Assembly: GCA_948474755.1 (NCBI GenBank)
Contig: CAOLHI010002544.1
Span: 62,001 to 126,000, forward strand
DNA: 64,000 nt
Direction of reading: 5' to 3'
Source: Ctenosaura bakeri
Lineage: Eukaryota; Chordata; Lepidosauria; Squamata; Iguanidae
The position numbers and the translations under genes are program-made. The notes below the pieces were generated by a model. The model made no database searches, was not told where the DNA came from, and worked only from the letters and a program-made list of their open reading frames with translations. Positions 59,693 to 64,000 of the stretch are shown piece by piece. Every line of letters begins with the position of its first letter. Position 1 is the stretch's first letter.

Positions 59693-59883
59693 AGACCCAG
59701 TGTGGTGTACTGGTCTGAGCACTGGACTACAACTCTGAAGACCCCAATTGGATTCCCTACTTGGCCGTGGAAATCCACTGGGTGACCATATCACACACTC
59801 TCAAGCCCCAAAAACCCCATGACAGGTTCGCTTTAGGGGTGCCATAAGTTGGAAACAACTTGAAGGCAAACAACAACAACAAC
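59693..59883 (+). mobile_element. ACA-Sauria-type SINE
   Basis: AGTGTGGTGTACTGGTCTGA head, TTGGCCGTGG, CACTGGGTGACC, GGTTCGCTTTAGGGGTGCC and AACTTGAAGGCAAACAACAA tail. The (ACA)n tail continues after the element inserted at 59884. Confidence 0.85.
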
Positions 59884-60707
59884 TAGGGATGAGATGAATC
59901 CAGAATTTTCCGAATCCAAATCCAGATCCGAATCCCTGGAAGCTTCTGGGAATCCACGAATCTCAAATCTTTTGAATCCTTTTTTTTTAAGAGTTTAAAA
60001 AGCAAGGAAAAGAAGGATAATTTTGGGCAAGACACACTCTCTCAGCCTTACCAAAAGCCTAGGCAAAGGCGAACCTCCCTCTGAAGAAATCTGGTCGGGA
60101 CAATTGTCATAATTTTGCCTCAGGATCTCCCCGGATTGCAAATGACATGAAGGCCCTTTCTACACAGCCAGGAAAATGTGGATTAATCCCACATTTCCTT
60201 GCCTGTATAAACAGAACCATTACAGTAGAGAGATAATCCAGGTCAAAAGTGGATCTTCTTTGCATAGTTCCTTATGGCATCCTGGGATTTGCAGTCTGAT
60301 GATGTACCAGCACACTTTGGCAGAGAAGGCCGTGACACCTTGTAAAACCACAAACCCCAAAATTGTTTATGAAAGAGTTTTGCAAGGAAGTTATGCAAAG
60401 GAATGTTTCAGCTGTCCTTGAAATCTCAAGCCTGTGCCTTTCAGTCAACTGCTGAACTTAAATATTAAATATTCAATTTAAATGTCTTAGAATACAACCC
60501 TAGATGTAATTTCTGAAATTGTTAGCAAAGGCCATTATTACTCGAAGGGAAAATCTGACCTACTTGCTGTCTCCCCTTGTGTGTCTGGTCTCTCAAGTTT
60601 TCAGGTGTCCCAGTCTCCAACAAACTATTTGGTTGGTGGATTCAAAAGATTCAGTTTGCCTATTTTGGCACAGGGATTTGGATTCACGAGCAGTTGGCTC
60701 ATCCCTA
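59884..60707. mobile_element. hAT-like non-autonomous element in a SINE tail
   Basis: Ends TAGGGATGAG and CTCATCCCTA, flanked on both sides by the 8-bp ACAACAAC. GAATCCAAATCC follows the left end and GGATTTGGATTC precedes the right end. It carries a Sauria SINE fragment (about 60030-60145) and a GGCCCTTTCTACACAGCC element from 60152. Confidence 0.65.
60152..60405. mobile_element. Possible fifth GGCC-ended MITE
   Basis: GGCCCTTTCTACACAGCC start. Inside, ATCCTGGGATTTGCAGTC and CACAAACCCCAAAATT recall the family 1 arms. The right end is not defined. Confidence 0.4.
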
Positions 60708-62484
60708 ACAACAACAGTTAGCTAGTAAACAAAAGATGGTAATGTCTCAGACAAGCACCCACTTAAGGAGGATATCACTGAAGCTTTAAATTGATCAGTG
60801 GTGGCTCAAGATAACATTCCCTATCAATGCCACTTCCCTATAATGAATGTAGCAAGGCTACATTCTGGGGGATACAGAACCTAGTTTAGGGGGTATTTCA
60901 TTGTTTAATCAGGAATCTGGTGGTGGTAGATAATAGAGTTCAGTATGGATGCTAGCCATAGGATCTGATCAGATGATCTTTCAGCTAACACTTGCTACCT
61001 TAAGCCAGAGAATCAAAGAAGTTCCCTTTTAGAACATAGACATGTACATCTTGTTTGGGATGTTGTAAAATATGTCTATCTCAGAACATCTGGACTAAGA
61101 GGAACTATCCCAAGTGCTGAACCCTATTCCCAAAAATGGTTCAGGGCCCTAAAAAATAAAAACTGGACTAAAAACCAGAGCAGATTCACTCTCTCACTAG
61201 TAAGAAAACCAGTAGCCACCACTGGATGGCCCTGAATAACACTTTATGTGGGCAGAGGACATGCTATAGTACACCATGGTGCCCATATGCCAGTGGTAGC
61301 CAAAATATTGTCTTAAGCTTTCCACCACCTAAAATTGTGCAACTAGATCTTCAGAAGAATGTCTTCTAACAGATCGGAGTGAACCATGGGGTTATATTGT
61401 TTACAATCCAAGCAGTGCTTAGCATAGAGGCAATAACACCAGGTAATAAAATCATGTTGTTCCTTGGAAATCCTTTTTCCTTGTCTGTCTTAGCAGATTC
61501 CTCAGATTTGCATGCTCAGAAATGCCATAACTGACCATGTGCACTCCATCACCTATACCTCTCTACATTCTTTTTCATTGCTCTTCAAATGCCAGTGTGC
61601 TTGAATGTGTACTGATTTTGTAAGCAGCTGGGACCCATACACTCACACTCACAATTCAGCTATTAATTGTTTCACTCAAGTTTCTCTTCAACCAAAAAGC
61701 AAAAATAGGATGCATCAGTTCAGCTTAGTCAGTCAGACACTTATCTTCTGGGCTTTTGTTTGAGACATTAACTTGGAAATAGTGAACTTTACATCCAGCA
61801 TGATCAGATTAGTCTGGAAAACGTGATTTCCCCAAACAAAACAAAACAAAAATCTTGCATCATTTTCAAGAACATTCCAGGAAATGCTCTTATATTTAAA
61901 ATTCACATTAATCCTATGTATTTACCTGTAATATTAATTGGGCAAAAGTGGGGAGGGGAGCAATGTCAGCTGAGCTTACTTACAAAATCGTTTGCATATC
62001 TTCATGCTAAAACTATGAAGCTTTTTAGGACAGCTGTGAATACAGGGGAGACAGGGATGGAGCTTGTATTACATACCCATGACTGCTCCCAATATGTCAC
62101 ACTTGTGCTGTTTAGGATTGTTTAAATAACTTTATCTAAAGCACTTTTCTCCACTAACATACTACATTCATATTCTTCGAAAAGCTATTTATACAGCAAT
62201 ACAAACGTTGTTAAAATAATGAGAAGCACAATAGCTGCTATCAGCTCCATAGAGAACATGCTCATTCCTAAATCAGGCTTATCTTTTTAAAGATATCACT
62301 TGAGCTCTTTCATTTCCATGGTGGCATACTTATACAGAATGAGAAAGAAAGAAAAAAGTACATTACAAAAGCTAGGTGGAAATATCTACCTATTAATCCA
62401 TTAGCTATATTTGCTCTTCTTTTACTGGCTTATCTGCTTATCTTTTGTGATAGGGAACCCTGCAATAAAAGGACATCCACTCTG

Positions 62485-62492
62485 TATAAAAG
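62485..62492 (+). promoter_or_regulatory. TATA box of gene D
   Basis: TATAAAAG, 47 bases before the ATG at 62532, aligned in position with the boxes of genes B and C. Just upstream are TTATCTTTTGTGATAGG (GATA-like on both strands) and an AATAAAAGG. Whether these bind anything is not known. Confidence 0.7.
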
Positions 62493-62531
62493 GCAGTAGA
62501 AGACTGTGGAAAAATGGTACACAGGGTAACC

Positions 62532-62556
62532 ATGGCCAAGCTGACTCTCCTTGCCG
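62532..62556 (+). CDS. Gene D exon 1: signal peptide of a fourth chitinase gene (cut by window end)
   Basis: ATGGCCAAGCTGACTCTCCT encodes MAKLTLLAG with the same length, phase and GTAAGT donor as exon 1 of gene C. A second in-frame ATG lies 18 bases upstream at 62514 (MVHRVT before MAKL). The downstream ATG is preferred because it matches the paralogues and has the better context (ACCATGG). No exon 2 is visible up to 64000, consistent with a long first intron as in gene C. Confidence 0.75.
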
Positions 62557-62671
62557 GTAAGTCTGTAGCAGTTGATATCATTTGTTAATAATATTTTTTG
62601 GTTCTAAACCATATGGCTTCATTCTTAAGCACTGCATGGAATTTGCAAGTCTGAATAGCATCTGAGTCTGA

Positions 62672-62874
62672 GGCCATTTCCACCCTACACTGTTCTAGTG
62701 CTATTAGTCCATGTTCAACCTCCTGTGGAATTCTGGAGTTTATAGCTTATTGAGGCCAAAGACCTCTCTGGCTGAAAATTCTAAATGCCCCTCCCTAAAC
62801 TCCAAATTCCAGAATTCCATAGGGATGTTGAAAGTGGAATAATAGCACTATAACAGTGTAGTGCGGAAATGGCC
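62672..62874. mobile_element. MITE family 1, copy 11, in gene D intron 1
   Basis: GGCCATTTCCACCCTACACT to GTAGTGCGGAAATGGCC, with TGA on both sides. Long-loop form, close to copies 7 and 10. Confidence 0.85.
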
Positions 62875-64000
62875 TGAGGCCACAATCCATAACATTTGAA
62901 TAAGTCCCTTGGAAACATGCACAGGATTATGCTGCAAATACAAAAGGGTCTCCTAGAATCCCAAGAAGGAAGCAGTCTTCCCAGGCCTGGTGACCTCTAA
63001 AGGTGGCAAAATATAACTCCATTCATCTCCGATTAGCACTGACATTGATCATGCTGACTGGGCATGTGCTGAGGTTTTGTATAATATATCTGGAAGGTAC
63101 CAAATCACAAAAAGCTGTTTTATAGAATGCAGCTTGACAGAAGTTCTATCAACATATGAAAGGTCTAGAAAAGGATTCTAGGTTATTTGCTGTGGAAAAT
63201 AAAAGTTGTGTGCCCTTTTAATGTTGCCAGATCAAAAGTTGGAGGAGGAGGTCAAATTCTGCTATCTAAAATAGGAAACATCCATTGTGTGTTATTATGT
63301 TTCCTGGTAACAATCAACTGTTTAAAATATGGGACACTAGCACCATTGTAAGGATTTATTTCTAAGTAAACACACAGAGATTTGGATAGATACAAGTACT
63401 CAATTTGGGAGCACCAGCACATCAGAAACATTTACTTGTTACAGGGGATGTAAATTAGACCTTTCAACATGGGAAGAAAGTTCAAATACTTGAAACTTTT
63501 ATATCTGGATTCAGAACAAAGAAATTTTGCATAGGTTCTACTACATTAGACCTGATATTTGAGGTTTATGGACAGTTCTGCATAAGTACTGTGTCTCTCC
63601 ATACACACCTGTCTTATAAGAGATGATCCCTTCCAAATGAGATGAAGGAGGTGGCTAATAAGACCTTTCAGGGTGGCATCCCACCTGAGGAATGCATTCC
63701 TCACAGATGCTTTCCTTGTGCCCTATTTTGGTGTTATGCTGCCAGATGAAGACCTTTTTCTACCCTTCTCTGTCTTTTTTTTAAAGCGTGTCTGTGTGTT
63801 TGTGTGTATATCAATATATGCTTATTAGTGCTTCTTAGATCTTGTGCTTTTGCTGATTTACTTAATTTCCTTTGGCTGTATTCTCTTATTCTTTAAAACT
63901 TTTAAAGTACTTATATTATGTTTTATTACATTTTTATAATGCATTTGTTTTGTTTTGTGAGCAACTAGAGAGCTTAAGCTTTTGGACAGTACAAAAATTT
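62875..64000. other. Gene D intron 1 up to window end
   Basis: AT-rich sequence in which I find no exon 2 of gene D (expected: 30 nt encoding a hydrophobic run) and no further recognised repeat. Confidence 0.45.

Larger units (their letters stand above)
49800..62480. other. Intergenic region between genes C and D
   Basis: No gene seen. SINEs, MITEs and a hAT-like element are listed separately. Unassigned sequence remains at 51200-52080, 52550-53720, 55000-56520, 57000-58390, 58890-59690 and 60716-62480. Confidence 0.55.

Noticed and set aside
59693..59790. tRNA gene suggested by A- and B-box-like words
   Set aside because: It is the tRNA-derived head of a Sauria SINE, continued by the SINE body; no full cloverleaf can be drawn.

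Overview
This window is vertebrate nuclear DNA: GT-AG introns, short exons, TATA boxes, AATAAA signals and dense interspersed repeats. The repeat set points to a squamate reptile, probably a lizard. It holds ACA-tailed Sauria-type SINEs, Bov-B/RTE LINE pieces, a CR1 LINE with the octamer tail typical of sauropsid CR1, and a SINE derived from 5S rRNA. The species cannot be named from the sequence alone.

The genes are a head-to-tail cluster of glycosyl hydrolase 18 (chitinase) genes, all on the + strand. Gene A (1119-15001) enters the window without its signal-peptide exons and ends without a chitin-binding domain. Its catalytic motif has lost one Asp, and exon 3 carries a one-base frameshift. 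Gene B (18955-26710, 484 residues) and gene C (36689-49695, 497 residues) are complete 11-exon genes of the acidic mammalian chitinase (CHIA/AMCase) type. Each has a signal peptide, a GH18 barrel with an intact DxxDxDxE motif, a Gly/Ser linker and a six-cysteine CBM14 domain. Gene D (62532 onward) shows only its TATA box and signal-peptide exon 1 before the window ends. B and C would be secreted chitinases that bind and hydrolyse chitin from arthropod or fungal sources. A, if expressed, looks more like a lectin-type relative.

Layout: 1-1118 is a Tigger-like element end and featureless sequence; 1119-15420 is gene A with several small transposons in its introns; 15420-18900 is intergenic with one MITE; 18907-26785 is gene B; 26790-36640 is intergenic and mostly transposon remains (Bov-B, two solo LTRs in opposite orientation, nested CR1/MITE); 36643-49775 is gene C, with a CR1 in intron 1 and an LTR-like repeat in intron 5; 49800-62480 is intergenic with a 5S-type SINE, three larger MITEs, a paired repeat and a hAT-like insertion; 62485-64000 is the start of gene D.

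The most unusual non-genic signal is a group of non-autonomous elements (eleven copies of one short palindromic family plus three larger families). They share a GGCCATTTCCGCAC-like or GGCCCTTTTCGCA-like terminus and 3-bp target duplications of varied sequence, and they nest in each other and in LINEs and SINEs. One of these families carries a CpG-rich, promoter-like core with a conserved splice donor.
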